Positions 27,412 to 36,241 of a stretch of DNA of 64,000 nucleotides are shown here, one piece after another (the first letter of the stretch is position 1; the number at the start of each line of letters is the position of its first letter). A model generated the notes under the pieces. It saw only the letters and a program-made list of their open reading frames with translations, did not search any database and was not told the DNA's origin. Both the position numbers and the translations under genes were made by a program. The DNA lies in the NCBI GenBank assembly GCA_030429735.1, contig JAUIET010000007.1, positions 115,002-179,001 on the forward strand. Direction: 5' to 3'. The stretch comes from Gammaproteobacteria bacterium. Lineage in GTDB: Bacteria; Pseudomonadota; Gammaproteobacteria; Pseudomonadales; JAUIET01.

Positions 27412-28977
27412 TCAGCCTTGCGGACCCGCCGCAATAATTGCGTCGCTGACATCAAACTTCTTGAAGTTCTCAACAAACTGCTGGGCCAAACCGCGTGCCT
27501 GTTGGTCGTATTCCTGGGGGTTATCCCAGGTGTCTTTCGGCGTCAATAATGCCGAGTCTACGCCGGGAACTGACTTGGGTACCGATAAATTGATGATGTC
27601 GAGATGCTTGGTTTCCACACCATCAAGTTCGCCATTTTGAACCGCGGCGATAATTGCGCGTGTGGTGGGTATGGAAAAGCGTTTGCCTTTTCCGCCAGCG
27701 CCACCAGAGCCGCCCGTCCAGCCGGTATTCACCAGATATACCTTGCTACCGAACTCCTTGACCCGGCGAATAAGCAGCTCAGCATAGACGCTGGCTCGCT
27801 GTGGGAAGAATGGTGCGCCGAAGCAGGTAGAAAACGTAGAGCGAATGCCGCTGCCGGCGCCCATTTCGGTTGACCCTACCAGTGCGGTATAGCCACTGAG
27901 GAAATGGTACGCTGCCGCCTCTTCTGACAATATTGAAACCGGTGGCAACACCCCGGTGACATCGCAGGTCAGAAAAATAACAGCCTTGGGCTCGCCGGCT
28001 CGATTTTCCAGCTGACGCTTATCAACGTGTTCAAGTGGGTAACAGCAGCGCGAATTCTCAGTGAGTTCAGTGTTATCGTAATCGGGTTCGCGACTGTCTT
28101 CATCAATGGTCACATTTTCAACAATGGCACCAAACCGGATGGCATCCCAAATAACGGGTTCATTTTCGCGACTTAAATTAATGCATTTGGCGTAGCAGCC
28201 ACCTTCCAGATTGAAGACAACGCCTTTTCCCCAGCCGTGTTCGTCGTCGCCAATCAGAAAGCGGTCCGGGTCGGCAGACAAGGTGGTTTTACCCGTGCCG
28301 GACAGGCCAAAAAATAATGCGGTGTCACCATTGGGCCCAACGTTGGCGGCACAATGCATTGGCAGCACGTCTTTTTCAGGTAACAGAAAATTCTGTACGC
28401 TGAACATGGCTTTTTTCATTTCGCCGGCATAACGCATGCCCGCCAGCAGTACTTTTCGTTGTGCGAAATTGATGATTACAGTACCGTCACTGTTTGTGCC
28501 ATCACGCTCCGGGTCGCATTCAAAACCCGCAATATTAAGTACTTGCCACTCTTCTTTGCTCTTGGGATTGTACTTCTCAGGGCGCACAAACATGTTTTGG
28601 CCAAACAGGTTTTGCCAGGCGGTTTGTGTTGTAACGCGAACCGGAATGTAGTGCTCGGTGTCGGCGCCAACGTGCAACTGCGCAACGTAACAGTCGTGCA
28701 TTGCCGAAAAATCGCTAACCCTCTCCCATAGCGCGTCAAACTTGTCAGCATCAAACGGGCGGTTTACGGCACCCCAGTCAATCATGTCTGAAGTGCTGGG
28801 CTCCTGCACAATGTAACGATCGGCAGGTGAACGGCCGGTACGCTTGCCAGTGGTTACTACTAAGGAACCGTTACTTGCAAGGTGTCCTTCACCCGCGCGC
28901 AGCGCACGCTCTATCAGCGCGCTTGGAGAAAGGTCCATGTAACGTGTGGGAGATTCAGTAGTTTGCTTGGCAGTCAT
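27412..28977 (-). CDS. pckA: Phosphoenolpyruvate carboxykinase (ATP)
   Basis: 521 residues, normal length. P-loop 'GLSGTGKT' (224-231), the kinase-2 region 'LIGDDEHGW' (241-249), 'ENVTIDED' and '[10 protein letters not shown]' are all present. It converts oxaloacetate and ATP to phosphoenolpyruvate, CO2 and ADP, the first step of gluconeogenesis. Like the E. coli locus, it lies near hslR and yrfG. The 171-bp gap upstream presumably holds its promoter. Confidence 0.98.
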   Translation of the reverse strand: MTAKQTTESPTRYMDLSPSALIERALRAGEGHLASNGSLVVTTGKRTGRSPADRYIVQEPSTSDMIDWGAVNRPFDADKFDALWERVSDFSAMHDCYVAQLHVGADTEHYIPVRVTTQTAWQNLFGQNMFVRPEKYNPKSKEEWQVLNIAGFECDPERDGTNSDGTVIINFAQRKVLLAGMRYAGEMKKAMFSVQNFLLPEKDVLPMHCAANVGPNGDTALFFGLSGTGKTTLSADPDRFLIGDDEHGWGKGVVFNLEGGCYAKCINLSRENEPVIWDAIRFGAIVENVTIDEDSREPDYDNTELTENSRCCYPLEHVDKRQLENRAGEPKAVIFLTCDVTGVLPPVSILSEEAAAYHFLSGYTALVGSTEMGAGSGIRSTFSTCFGAPFFPQRASVYAELLIRRVKEFGSKVYLVNTGWTGGSGGAGGKGKRFSIPTTRAIIAAVQNGELDGVETKHLDIINLSVPKSVPGVDSALLTPKDTWDNPQEYDQQARGLAQQFVENFKKFDVSDAIIAAGPQG

Positions 28978-29148
28978 GCGTCCTTCGTCCAGTGGTTGAT
29001 ACGTGCGTGTGATATTGAAACTTTAGGTGATAATCGGTTGCCTGGGCGATTTCATGAAGGCCGCCGATCGGCAAACGCATTATCGCAAAAAGCGCAGGGT
29101 TTTGCTTACCGTTTAGCGAAATCAGTCAATACGCGGGCCAGTTGCTGT

Positions 29149-29553
29149 CTAATCGGACTCTCCGGTATGCCGAATCACTTTCTCCATTTGGCGGCGCTGC
29201 TTTTTGCTGGGCTTGCCTTCTGGCGAAAACACGCCTCGGCCATGCGACTTTCTTTGCTCGGCTGCCAACAGGCGTTTTTCAATGCTATCAGGCGTTTCTG
29301 TGTACAAAACAGCGGCATCTTGTGCGCCACGCCGCTGGTCAGAAAGGGCATCCACGACGACTGTTTTCTCGGCCCAGCCCTGACGAATGGTCAGAATTTC
29401 TCCAACCATGAGCTCTTTGCTGACTTTTAGCCGCTGACCGGCAGAGTGTACTTTGCCGCCCTCAATCGCTTTCTTGGCGAGGCTGCGGGTTTTAAAAAAC
29501 CGGGCTGCCCACAACCACTTGTCGAGTCTCACACGCGCGTTGCCATCAGTCAC
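29149..29553 (-). CDS. hslR: Heat shock protein 15 (S4 RNA-binding)
   Basis: 134 residues. The N-terminal S4 domain is clear: 'VRLDKWLWAARFFKTRSLAKKAIEGGKVHSAGQRLK'. A basic C-terminus follows ('KPSKKQRRQMEKVIRH'). Hsp15 binds stalled 50S ribosomal subunits carrying nascent chains and helps recycle them. It overlaps the yrfG gene by 4 bp, the same order as in E. coli, although hslO does not follow here. Confidence 0.96.
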   Translation of the reverse strand: MTDGNARVRLDKWLWAARFFKTRSLAKKAIEGGKVHSAGQRLKVSKELMVGEILTIRQGWAEKTVVVDALSDQRRGAQDAAVLYTETPDSIEKRLLAAEQRKSHGRGVFSPEGKPSKKQRRQMEKVIRHTGESD

Positions 29554-30212
29554 TGCGGCATGATCTCGCTAAAGTGCTCGATGCACGCATACTCAGTAAT
29601 AGGGTCGCGTGTTCGCTGGCTGTCGGGTTGGGCGATCGCCAGCACATGCGCAATGCCATAGGCGTGTGCCGCATCCAACACGCTGATATTATCGTCAATG
29701 AACAGGGAGCGCTGCGGGTCAAAGCCGGCAGCATCCTGCAATCGAGGCCAGAAATCTGCGTGCTCCTTGGCGGCTCCAAACTGATGTGAGTTGAAAATGG
29801 CCTCCAGATGCTGACCTATACCGGTTACCTGTAGTTTCAGGTCTAGGCCGCGCTGATGAGCATTGGTCACCAGCAACGCTCGTTTTCCAGCCCGCTTCAA
29901 AGTTTGCAGAAACTCTATTGCATGCGGCCGAATTTGAATCAAGTGCTGTACTTCGCGTTTCAATGGCAACAGCTCCAGACCCGTGGTTTGTTCCCAGAAA
30001 TCCAGAGAATACCAATGTAACTTGCCTTGCTGATCGCGGAAAACAGGGGCAAGCCGATCGGCAGCCTGTTGCTCACTGATGCCTTGTTCACGCGCATACA
30101 CCTGCGGCATATGAGTTTGCCAAAAATAATTGTCAAAGTGCAAATCCAGCAGCGTGCCGTCCATGTCCAGCAGCACAGTATCAATCGTTTGCCATTGAGA
30201 GGCTGTAATCAT
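29550..30212 (-). CDS. yrfG: GMP/IMP nucleotidase (HAD superfamily)
   Basis: 220 residues. HAD motif I 'LLDMDGTLLDL', motif II region 'LLVTNAHQR', motif III/IV 'SLFIDDNISVLDAAHAYGI'. It matches YrfG, which dephosphorylates purine 5'-nucleotides in the cytoplasm. It is the first gene of the yrfG-hslR pair and is divergent from cysQ across 74-119 bp, depending on the cysQ start. Confidence 0.93.
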   Translation of the reverse strand: MITASQWQTIDTVLLDMDGTLLDLHFDNYFWQTHMPQVYAREQGISEQQAADRLAPVFRDQQGKLHWYSLDFWEQTTGLELLPLKREVQHLIQIRPHAIEFLQTLKRAGKRALLVTNAHQRGLDLKLQVTGIGQHLEAIFNSHQFGAAKEHADFWPRLQDAAGFDPQRSLFIDDNISVLDAAHAYGIAHVLAIAQPDSQRTRDPITEYACIEHFSEIMPQ

Positions 30213-30286
30213 CGGCGAAGCGGCGAAAAATTGTTAATAGTTGAAAAGCTGGGGCAAGTGGGCCAAGCCTCGACTATTGTACAGGT

Positions 30287-31162
30287 ATGCTTAACAAATG
30301 CGCATCTCAAAGCCATACGTCGGTGCCCTTCATGGCCAGCAATGACACCAGTTCGCTAGCGGATGCGCTGCTGCCTCTGCTGAAGGCGGCGGGCGACGCG
30401 GTTATGCAGCATTACACCAGTGCCGACACATTGACGGTGCATACCAAGGCAGATCGCTCACCGCTCACCGCCGCCGACCTGGCCTCGCACGACATTATTG
30501 TGCGCGGTCTGCAACGTTTAACGCCGGATATACCGGTGTTGTCTGAAGAGGCCGATATGCCGCCAGCTGACGTGCGCCGACGCTGGCCGCGCGTGTGGTT
30601 GGTTGACCCCTTGGACGGAACCCGTGAATTTATTGATGCTAATGACCAGTTTTGCATCAACATCGCATTGATTGAACACGGTCATGCGTCAATGGGCGTG
30701 ATCTACTCGCCTGTGCAAGATGTTAGCTGGGTTGGAGTACGCAACGCTGGTGCCTGGCGTATTGATGGCAATGAACGGCGCACGCTGTCGTGTCGTAACA
30801 TGACAGACAGCCCGGTACTCATCTCCAGCAGCCGGCGATTTACAGCTGAAATGCTGGCGTGTGAGCAAAGTCTACGCCGCCATTTCGGCCAGGTTGGGCG
30901 CTTATCGCAAGGCAGTGCACTGAAGTTTTGCCGTGTTGCCGATGGTGAAGCTGATATTTACCCCTGCTTTGGCCCTACTTCGGAATGGGACACGGCTGCC
31001 GGTCAGGCAATTGTTGAAGCCGCCGGTGGTGCAATGATGAGCCTTGATTTCAAACCTTTTCTATACAACCAGCGCAGCACCTTACTCAATGGCGGATTTT
31101 TCCTGCTTGCGGATCGAAATTTTGATTGGCTACGTGTGCTCAGTGAAGCAACCGCTGGCTGA
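30287..31162 (+). CDS. cysQ: 3'(2'),5'-bisphosphate nucleotidase CysQ
   Basis: Up to 291 residues; the start may instead be the ATG at 30332, which removes 15 poorly conserved residues. Metal-binding motifs of the inositol-monophosphatase superfamily are clear: 'LSEEAD', 'WLVDPLDGTREFI' and the C-terminal 'SEWDTAAGQAIVEAAGG'. CysQ removes the 3'-phosphate from adenosine 3',5'-bisphosphate, a by-product of sulfate assimilation. Its placement next to yrfG is common in gammaproteobacteria, usually with nudE, which is missing here. Confidence 0.94.
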   Translation: MLNKCASQSHTSVPFMASNDTSSLADALLPLLKAAGDAVMQHYTSADTLTVHTKADRSPLTAADLASHDIIVRGLQRLTPDIPVLSEEADMPPADVRRRWPRVWLVDPLDGTREFIDANDQFCINIALIEHGHASMGVIYSPVQDVSWVGVRNAGAWRIDGNERRTLSCRNMTDSPVLISSSRRFTAEMLACEQSLRRHFGQVGRLSQGSALKFCRVADGEADIYPCFGPTSEWDTAAGQAIVEAAGGAMMSLDFKPFLYNQRSTLLNGGFFLLADRNFDWLRVLSEATAG

Positions 31163-31180
31163 TCAATTGTTGACAGGCAC

Positions 31181-32194
31181 ATGATTCGATCGTCTGCGCA
31201 GTGTGTTTCCCTGTTCCTGCTGATGTCCAATGCTGTGTTCGCGGGCAGCGATGAGCTTGCTGGCTTTAGTGCCTACTACGTGGGCGGTTTGTTCAGCAGT
31301 GACGAGCACTACAGCATTGAAGCGTCAGCAGACCTTCTGTTCAGTGACAAGCATTGGCTTGGACTGACGGCAATGCATAGTGATTCGCAAGGCCCCTTTG
31401 CCTCACTGCCCGGTTCGCGTAGCGCTGCTTTCGATATTGGTTTTGGCGGCGAACTGAAGCCGGTGCAATATAGCCTGGCGGCTGCATGGAGTAATGACCA
31501 GGGTCTGGGAGATACCTTGCGGTACCGAGCTGCGCTGGCAAGTGAGTATGCAGACTGGATGGCGTCGCTTTCGCTCGAGTGGCGAGATGCCCGCTACCAG
31601 TTAAGCAATTTTAATGCGCTGCTGCGCGGTATAGATGAATTGCTGGAGGCGCAGTTGCAAGAGCAACTACAAGCTCGCTTTCCACATATAAACGCGACTG
31701 ATTTGCTTGCTTTGCAAGCTGACCTCGATATTCGTTCGCTCGCATATACTGCAGACCTTGAGTACAGCGCCAGCGATGTGCTGCGTATCTACGTTGCCTA
31801 TACCTACTATGATTATCGCGAGGCGCCAGACCGGGTTCGTCTGTCAGCAGGCTTGAACCGTTTCGGTGATACTGATCGCGGGCAGCGCGTATTGGCGCAG
31901 ATTAATCAGGCGCTGGCCAGCAGTGTCGATGGACTGGCGGGCGACTTTAGACGGGGGTTTTACACGCGCAGTGCATCTATCGGGCTGGATTTAGATCATG
32001 CAAACCACAATTGGCTAGTGGAGCTCTCGCATGATAAAGACGCCATAAGCGGGCAGGCAATTCACTCGGCCAGTGTGCAATGGATCACTCCGCTAGCAGA
32101 TGTCAGTGATCTCCGGATAGCGATTACCAGTCACCGAGCCGGCAAGCTTGGTAACAGCAATCAAATTGCGTTTGGCGTGTTCTTCTACCACTGA
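31181..32194 (+). CDS. Putative outer-membrane beta-barrel protein
   Basis: 337 residues. A signal peptide is visible ('CVSLFLLMSNAVFAGS', cleavage after VFA). The mature part alternates polar and aromatic residues in many short strands ('YYVGGLFSSDEHYSIEASADLLF', 'VLRIYVAYTYYDYRE'). It ends in 'GVFFYH', close to the aromatic C-terminus expected for Bam-assembled barrels. No named family recognised. An insertion of about 40 residues with Gln/Leu-rich helical character ('LLEAQLQEQLQARF') lies mid-protein. It starts 18 bp after cysQ. Confidence 0.7.
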   Translation: MIRSSAQCVSLFLLMSNAVFAGSDELAGFSAYYVGGLFSSDEHYSIEASADLLFSDKHWLGLTAMHSDSQGPFASLPGSRSAAFDIGFGGELKPVQYSLAAAWSNDQGLGDTLRYRAALASEYADWMASLSLEWRDARYQLSNFNALLRGIDELLEAQLQEQLQARFPHINATDLLALQADLDIRSLAYTADLEYSASDVLRIYVAYTYYDYREAPDRVRLSAGLNRFGDTDRGQRVLAQINQALASSVDGLAGDFRRGFYTRSASIGLDLDHANHNWLVELSHDKDAISGQAIHSASVQWITPLADVSDLRIAITSHRAGKLGNSNQIAFGVFFYH

Positions 32195-32237
32195 CTGTGT
32201 AGACTACCCGCCTGTTCCCATCCGTTTGCAAAAGACA

Positions 32238-32516
32238 CTAGCTGCTGCGGTCGTTAATAAAGCTCCGCAATTGTTTGGCATTCGGCCATTCGGTGCGCTC
32301 AATAAAATACACCAGAGCCATCTGTGCTTCGGCCTTGTCACTAAAAGGCCCCATATCAACGCCCTCACGTGTTTGATAAAACCACGTGCCCGATTTTCTG
32401 AAGAACCGGTTTGATCGTTTGTAAATCACTACCGGTTGCTTATTGGGGCTTGAGTAGGTTGCACAGTTAGACGCTGTTGAATCATAAGTTGCAGCGTTCG
32501 AAGATGAGAGTGCCAT
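32238..32516 (-). CDS. Small protein, probable DUF6316 family
   Basis: 92 residues. The central block 'RSNRFFRKSGTWFYQTREG' followed by 'DMGPFSDKAEAQMAL' is the pattern I associate with DUF6316 (short gammaproteobacterial proteins of unknown function). The assignment is from memory of the motif, not a search. Ser/Ala/Thr-rich N-terminus; no signal. It ends tail-to-tail with the barrel gene. Confidence 0.7.
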   Translation of the reverse strand: MALSSSNAATYDSTASNCATYSSPNKQPVVIYKRSNRFFRKSGTWFYQTREGVDMGPFSDKAEAQMALVYFIERTEWPNAKQLRSFINDRSS

Positions 32517-32666
32517 GAGCTTATTGGTCCTTTGCTAATCAATACAGGTCTTGTATAAGAAGAAAAATGCGTCAACTCGCGCAATAAATAACCTGCTTAT
32601 TTTTCAGCCTAGACCACGTTGTATCGAATGTAAGGCTTACCGAGCAGTTGCCGACAAGCGGCCGTT

Positions 32667-33791
32667 TTACTCAGGAATTTGTCGTGCGGGGCGGGCGCGT
32701 GGCCGGATCAGGCGCGGGTGTTTGCGAAACTCTTCGTAATGCGCGAGATAACCAAACACACGAGACATTGCAAATAGCGCGGTGAAAAAGTCACTCGGAA
32801 TTCCAAGGCTATGAAACACGGCGCCTTTGTAGTATTCAACGTTTGCATGAATTGACTTACCTTGCATCGCAAATTGTTCCTGGCAGGCCTCTTCCACGGC
32901 GCGCAGTGTGGCAAAAATGTTTGCGTGGGCGTCGTCATGTTGACAAAGTTGTGCAGCCATTGGCTTGAGTATGGCAGCGCGTGGGTCAAGAGTTTTATAT
33001 TCGCGGTGCCCCATGCCCATGATCTTGCGTTTACTATTGAGCGTGTCGAGAACAAATTGATGCGCATTTTGCGGTTGGCCAATCCCGATCGCCATCTCTA
33101 AAGCAGCCTGATCTGCGCCACCGTGTAAGGGCCCGTACAACGTTCCCACGGAGGCGCTCAGAACGGATTGTACCGGGGCGTCAGTACTGGCACACACCCG
33201 TCCGGCAAACGTACTGGCGTTGTAACCGTGCTCCATTTGCAATACCTGGGCAGTGTTGAGTACATGCCTGGAATCAGCATTGTCATTAGCGCCAGGAAAA
33301 TGACGAAGAAACCACGCCAGTGATCCATGGTCGGGTGAGCAGAGCGTGAAGATGTTGGCGTCAGCGATGCGCTCAAGTTGCCTGGTCCGCCAGTAGACCA
33401 GCAATGCCGGAATTTTCGCGGCCAGGGCATAGCCATGAGCGATGCCCGCCGAGCTCATGGGCAACGGAAAATCGGTGTTTGAGCTCTCGTTTATAGCCGG
33501 TAGCACTGCCTGCAGCATCAGCATTGGATGCAATGTAGAACTCAGTGCGTCGAGCAGCGCCAGCTCTTGCGTGCACAGCACTGAATGTCGTCGCATATAC
33601 CGCTCAAAATCGACCAGCCTGTCCTCGTGAACTGGCGCCTCGCAGGCCAGCAACACCGCCACTCGCCAATGTGGCAGTGCTGTCAATTGTTCTATGGCAA
33701 TGCCACGGTACAGTAGTTGCCCTTTAACCCCCTGCACTTCCGACACAGCGGTTTCACCGACAACAACACCTTCAAGACTGGGGCTGAACAT
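32667..33791 (-). CDS. Citrate/2-methylcitrate synthase-like protein with Glu at the catalytic Asp position
   Basis: 374 residues, against about 430 for GltA. Conserved active-site segments: 'MEHGYNASTFAGRV' (H188), 'GTLYGPLHGGADQAA' (H223) and 'MGMGHREYKTLDPRA' (H262). The third catalytic residue of citrate synthases is an Asp in 'NVDxYSG'; here it reads 'NVEYYKG', Glu319 (codon at 32835-32837). It may still condense acetyl- or propionyl-CoA with a keto acid, or use a different substrate. The gene is divergent from a LysR gene with an AT-rich palindrome between, so it is probably controlled by that regulator. No prpB/prpD or TCA genes adjoin. Confidence 0.85.
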   Translation of the reverse strand: MFSPSLEGVVVGETAVSEVQGVKGQLLYRGIAIEQLTALPHWRVAVLLACEAPVHEDRLVDFERYMRRHSVLCTQELALLDALSSTLHPMLMLQAVLPAINESSNTDFPLPMSSAGIAHGYALAAKIPALLVYWRTRQLERIADANIFTLCSPDHGSLAWFLRHFPGANDNADSRHVLNTAQVLQMEHGYNASTFAGRVCASTDAPVQSVLSASVGTLYGPLHGGADQAALEMAIGIGQPQNAHQFVLDTLNSKRKIMGMGHREYKTLDPRAAILKPMAAQLCQHDDAHANIFATLRAVEEACQEQFAMQGKSIHANVEYYKGAVFHSLGIPSDFFTALFAMSRVFGYLAHYEEFRKHPRLIRPRARPARQIPE

Positions 33792-33853
33792 AGTGGTCTC
33801 CTGGTTTGGATTGGTCAGAGGTCAGGATAGGAGACGTGCTATAATTAGTTAAA

Positions 33854-33870
33854 TTAATATGAATTATTAA
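33854..33870. promoter_or_regulatory. Candidate LysR operator between citrate-synthase-like and LysR genes
   Basis: TTAAT-N7-ATTAA inverted repeat within a very AT-rich tract (33841-33890) in the 117-bp divergent gap. Spacing is near the T-N11-A architecture typical of LysR sites. Position and symmetry are seen; binding is inferred. Confidence 0.5.
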
Positions 33871-33908
33871 TGTATAAGTAATGCTAATTTCTGAGTTGAG
33901 CCGATCCC

Positions 33909-34805
33909 ATGCGTTTTGAGCGCGGAGAATTGCAGGCCTTGGTGCAGGTGATTGCAGCGGGCGGTTTCCAACGTGCTGCAGACGCTATGGGCTTGTCTCA
34001 GTCAGCAGTGAGCCAGGCGGTAGCCGGTCTGGAAAACAAGATGGGCACGGCGTTAATACAGCGCGGCCGCACACCAACACTGACCCGCATTGGACGCCGG
34101 GTATATGACTATGCCGAACAGATGCTGGTGGCTGAGCAACAGCTAATTCTGGATCTAGGGCATTTGCGCAAGGGCTTACAGCCGCCATTGTCATTGGCCA
34201 TCAATAACTTTGTAAGTCATTACTATGCGGCCGATTTATTCGCCATGTGCACTGATGACAACGCCGATATCATTCTCAACTCTCGGGTTCTGCCCAGCCG
34301 ACAGATCATCAGTGCAGTACTTGACGATCAGGTTGAGCTCGGCTTCGGGCCATTTCAAACTGATATGTTGGCGTTCGAGCAGGTGGCATTGCTAAGTGTG
34401 CGGCACAGCCTGGTGATTGGCCACAGCCATCCTGACGCCATTGCCATCCTGGCTGGAGACGAGCAACGACTCGCGAACAGCCGCTTGATCGCCTCGTATC
34501 TGGATGAACCCGAGCAGAGACCAGGCCAACAGCGAATTCGTGATTTCTTTGCGACCGCCTGGCAAGTGAATAGCCTGGCACTGCGCCTGCAACTGCTGCA
34601 GCGGGGGCTCGGCGTTGGTTTTGTTAACCGGCCGATGCTACTGGACCAGCAGCCAGGGGCGAATGAGGAGACGCGCCTGGCTGAAATCAAAACCTCGCGC
34701 TTCCCAGGATTCCAGCGCAGTGTTGGCATCTTCTATAAGAAACAAAAGGCTCTGACCCCTACAGCGCAACGGTTTCTTCAATTGTGTCGCCAGCGCTGGC
34801 TGTGA
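33909..34805 (+). CDS. LysR family transcriptional regulator
   Basis: 298 residues. The N-terminal winged helix-turn-helix is typical ('GGFQRAADAMGLSQSAVSQAVAGLENKMG', residues 18-46), followed by a linker and a periplasmic-binding-protein-like effector domain. Divergent transcription from the citrate-synthase-like gene is the classic LysR arrangement, so that gene is the likely target and a related metabolite the likely ligand (inference). Confidence 0.94.
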   Translation: MRFERGELQALVQVIAAGGFQRAADAMGLSQSAVSQAVAGLENKMGTALIQRGRTPTLTRIGRRVYDYAEQMLVAEQQLILDLGHLRKGLQPPLSLAINNFVSHYYAADLFAMCTDDNADIILNSRVLPSRQIISAVLDDQVELGFGPFQTDMLAFEQVALLSVRHSLVIGHSHPDAIAILAGDEQRLANSRLIASYLDEPEQRPGQQRIRDFFATAWQVNSLALRLQLLQRGLGVGFVNRPMLLDQQPGANEETRLAEIKTSRFPGFQRSVGIFYKKQKALTPTAQRFLQLCRQRWL

Positions 34806-34942
34806 CACCGTCTGTCGTTTCACTGTGCGCCAGTTCACAAATTACTGCTACTCTGTGAGTGTATTTTGTACGATTGATTATTTATTCAGCAGCGCATCGG
34901 GCCGACCCGGAACAGTGCAGCTGTGCTTAGAGGGCATGATTA

Positions 34943-35083
34943 GTGGAAGAACAGTGGGTGATCCTGACCATTTGTACTGTCGCTGCGATGGTAAGCATGT
35001 TCGTGGTTGGCTACTGGTTTGAGGGGCAAAGCAGCTCACACAACCGCAGGGTGCGGCGCCAGCGCCATGACCACAAAGACTAG
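34943..35083 (+). CDS. 46-residue single-membrane-segment protein
   Basis: A short frame in the otherwise empty 34806-35294 gap. It has a GTG start at 34943 preceded by AGAGGG (34929-34934, eight bases away), with a stop codon just upstream so no earlier start is possible. It encodes 46 residues: an acidic start (residues 2-4), a hydrophobic helix of about 20 residues ('VILTICTVAAMVSMFVVGYW', about 6-25), then a basic, His/Arg-rich tail ending 'RRQRHDHKD'. Charge distribution suits an inner-membrane protein with a cytoplasmic tail. Its TAG stop is the CTAG at the left end of the repeat at 35080. I see no homologue by eye. Confidence 0.55.
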   Translation: MEEQWVILTICTVAAMVSMFVVGYWFEGQSSSHNRRVRRQRHDHKD

Positions 35084-35183
35084 TGTCCCTTACCATAAGT
35101 TCGTACCATTTAGAGCCAGCACAATGGCGTTCTTCTAGGCGTGTTCCGCAGGGAATATCGACTATATTGGCAAGGGACACTAG
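35080..35183. repeat. 104-bp element with 12-bp perfect terminal inverted repeats (MITE-like)
   Basis: Ends CTAGTGTCCCTT (35080-35091) and AAGGGACACTAG (35172-35183) are exact reverse complements. If CTAG is a duplicated 4-bp target, the inverted repeat proper is GTGTCCCTT/AAGGGACAC. No coding capacity inside. A 24-bp segment of it (35089-35112) recurs as an exact reverse complement at 62171-62194. This looks like a small non-autonomous transposable element; no parent transposase is in the window. The remaining gap, 35184-35294, shows nothing else I can support. Confidence 0.7.
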
Positions 35184-35294
35184 CCCTCATTATTGATGAA
35201 TTATGCGGGCTGGGACCTGCGTACTCGGTTTCAACAAACACACCGATCACTCTGTGGGATAATAAGCCGATAAGTACAACAGGGACGCGTTCGG

Positions 35295-36203
35295 GTGCCC
35301 AGACAACGTCGCACATCTCATAAACGATCACCGGTTCTGTCCCGTCAGCAGCGTGCGCTGCGCACTGGCCTGACCGCGTCGGTCCGTGATTACGAATACC
35401 TGTGTCGCCACGCCCCGCATCGGCTTGGCATTATTGCTGAAGGTGATTCCTGGTTCTCTTACCCCCGCAGTTATCTATTAGTGGGCGCTGACATCAATCT
35501 TTTGCATCACTTGCGATCGGCGGTAGGTGGCAGCGACGCGGTGAATCTTCTCTGCTTGTCACGAAATGGCGATGAGGCGGCTGAGATGTTGGCCGGACGA
35601 CAAAAGTATCGTTTAGCGAAAGTACTGGAACGAACCAAGGCGCACACTGACATCATTTTTTTCTCTGGCGGTGGCAATGATCTGGTCGGGCGCTATGACA
35701 TGGATCGCTTGTTGCGCCACTACCAAGCGGGCTTCACGGCAACTGACTGCATCGAAGAAGTAGCTCTCGAGCGTAAATTGCAGCGCATCGAGCTTGCCTT
35801 TAGTGAGTTGCTGGAACTGCGCAACGCCTATGCGCCCAGCGCATATGTGGTAACACATACCTATGATATTGTTAAGCCGTCCCCGGCAGGCGCTGAGTTA
35901 CTGAAATTCTATAAAGCGGGCCCGTGGATTTACCCATTTTTAGTCGAAAAAGGTATCCCTGAGCATTTGCATCTGGCGATAAGTCGCAGAATGCTTGAAT
36001 TATTAGCACACCGTTTGAATACGCTGGCACAATCTGAACTCGCCAACGACAAGTTTCTGGTGATTGATACCCAGGGTACCTTAAGACCCGGTCATGGCAG
36101 TGACTGGCTCAATGAAATTCACCCAAGCAGTTCAGGTTCGAAGCGCTTGTTTAAAACCATCTATCAACAGATGCGTAGGCGCTTTCCGCAGCTTCCTTCA
36201 TAA
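35295..36203 (+). CDS. SGNH/GDSL-type hydrolase
   Basis: 302 residues, GTG start at 35295. Catalytic blocks: 'IAEGDSWFSYP' (nucleophile Ser52), 'LSRNGDEA' (block II), 'FSGGGNDLVG' (block III, Asn128), and 'SDWLNEIHPSSSGS' with the Asp/His pair (block V). A basic N-terminus without a signal peptide suggests a cytoplasmic enzyme or one exported by another route. SGNH hydrolases cleave esters of lipids, sugars or acylated polymers; the substrate is unknown. The second M48 gene follows 38 bp downstream. Confidence 0.88.
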   Translation: MPRQRRTSHKRSPVLSRQQRALRTGLTASVRDYEYLCRHAPHRLGIIAEGDSWFSYPRSYLLVGADINLLHHLRSAVGGSDAVNLLCLSRNGDEAAEMLAGRQKYRLAKVLERTKAHTDIIFFSGGGNDLVGRYDMDRLLRHYQAGFTATDCIEEVALERKLQRIELAFSELLELRNAYAPSAYVVTHTYDIVKPSPAGAELLKFYKAGPWIYPFLVEKGIPEHLHLAISRRMLELLAHRLNTLAQSELANDKFLVIDTQGTLRPGHGSDWLNEIHPSSSGSKRLFKTIYQQMRRRFPQLPS

Positions 36204-36241
36204 TCAATATACTGTCGACAATTAGACGCACGGATACCCAT

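Noticed and set aside
32551..32739. 62-codon plus-strand frame between the DUF6316-like and citrate-synthase-like genes
   Set aside because: Cys/Arg-rich, no ribosome site, runs into the opposite-strand gene.
35110..35331. 73-codon minus-strand frame across the repeat and the SGNH gene start
   Set aside because: Overlaps the inverted-repeat element and the start of a well-supported gene; no protein-like features.
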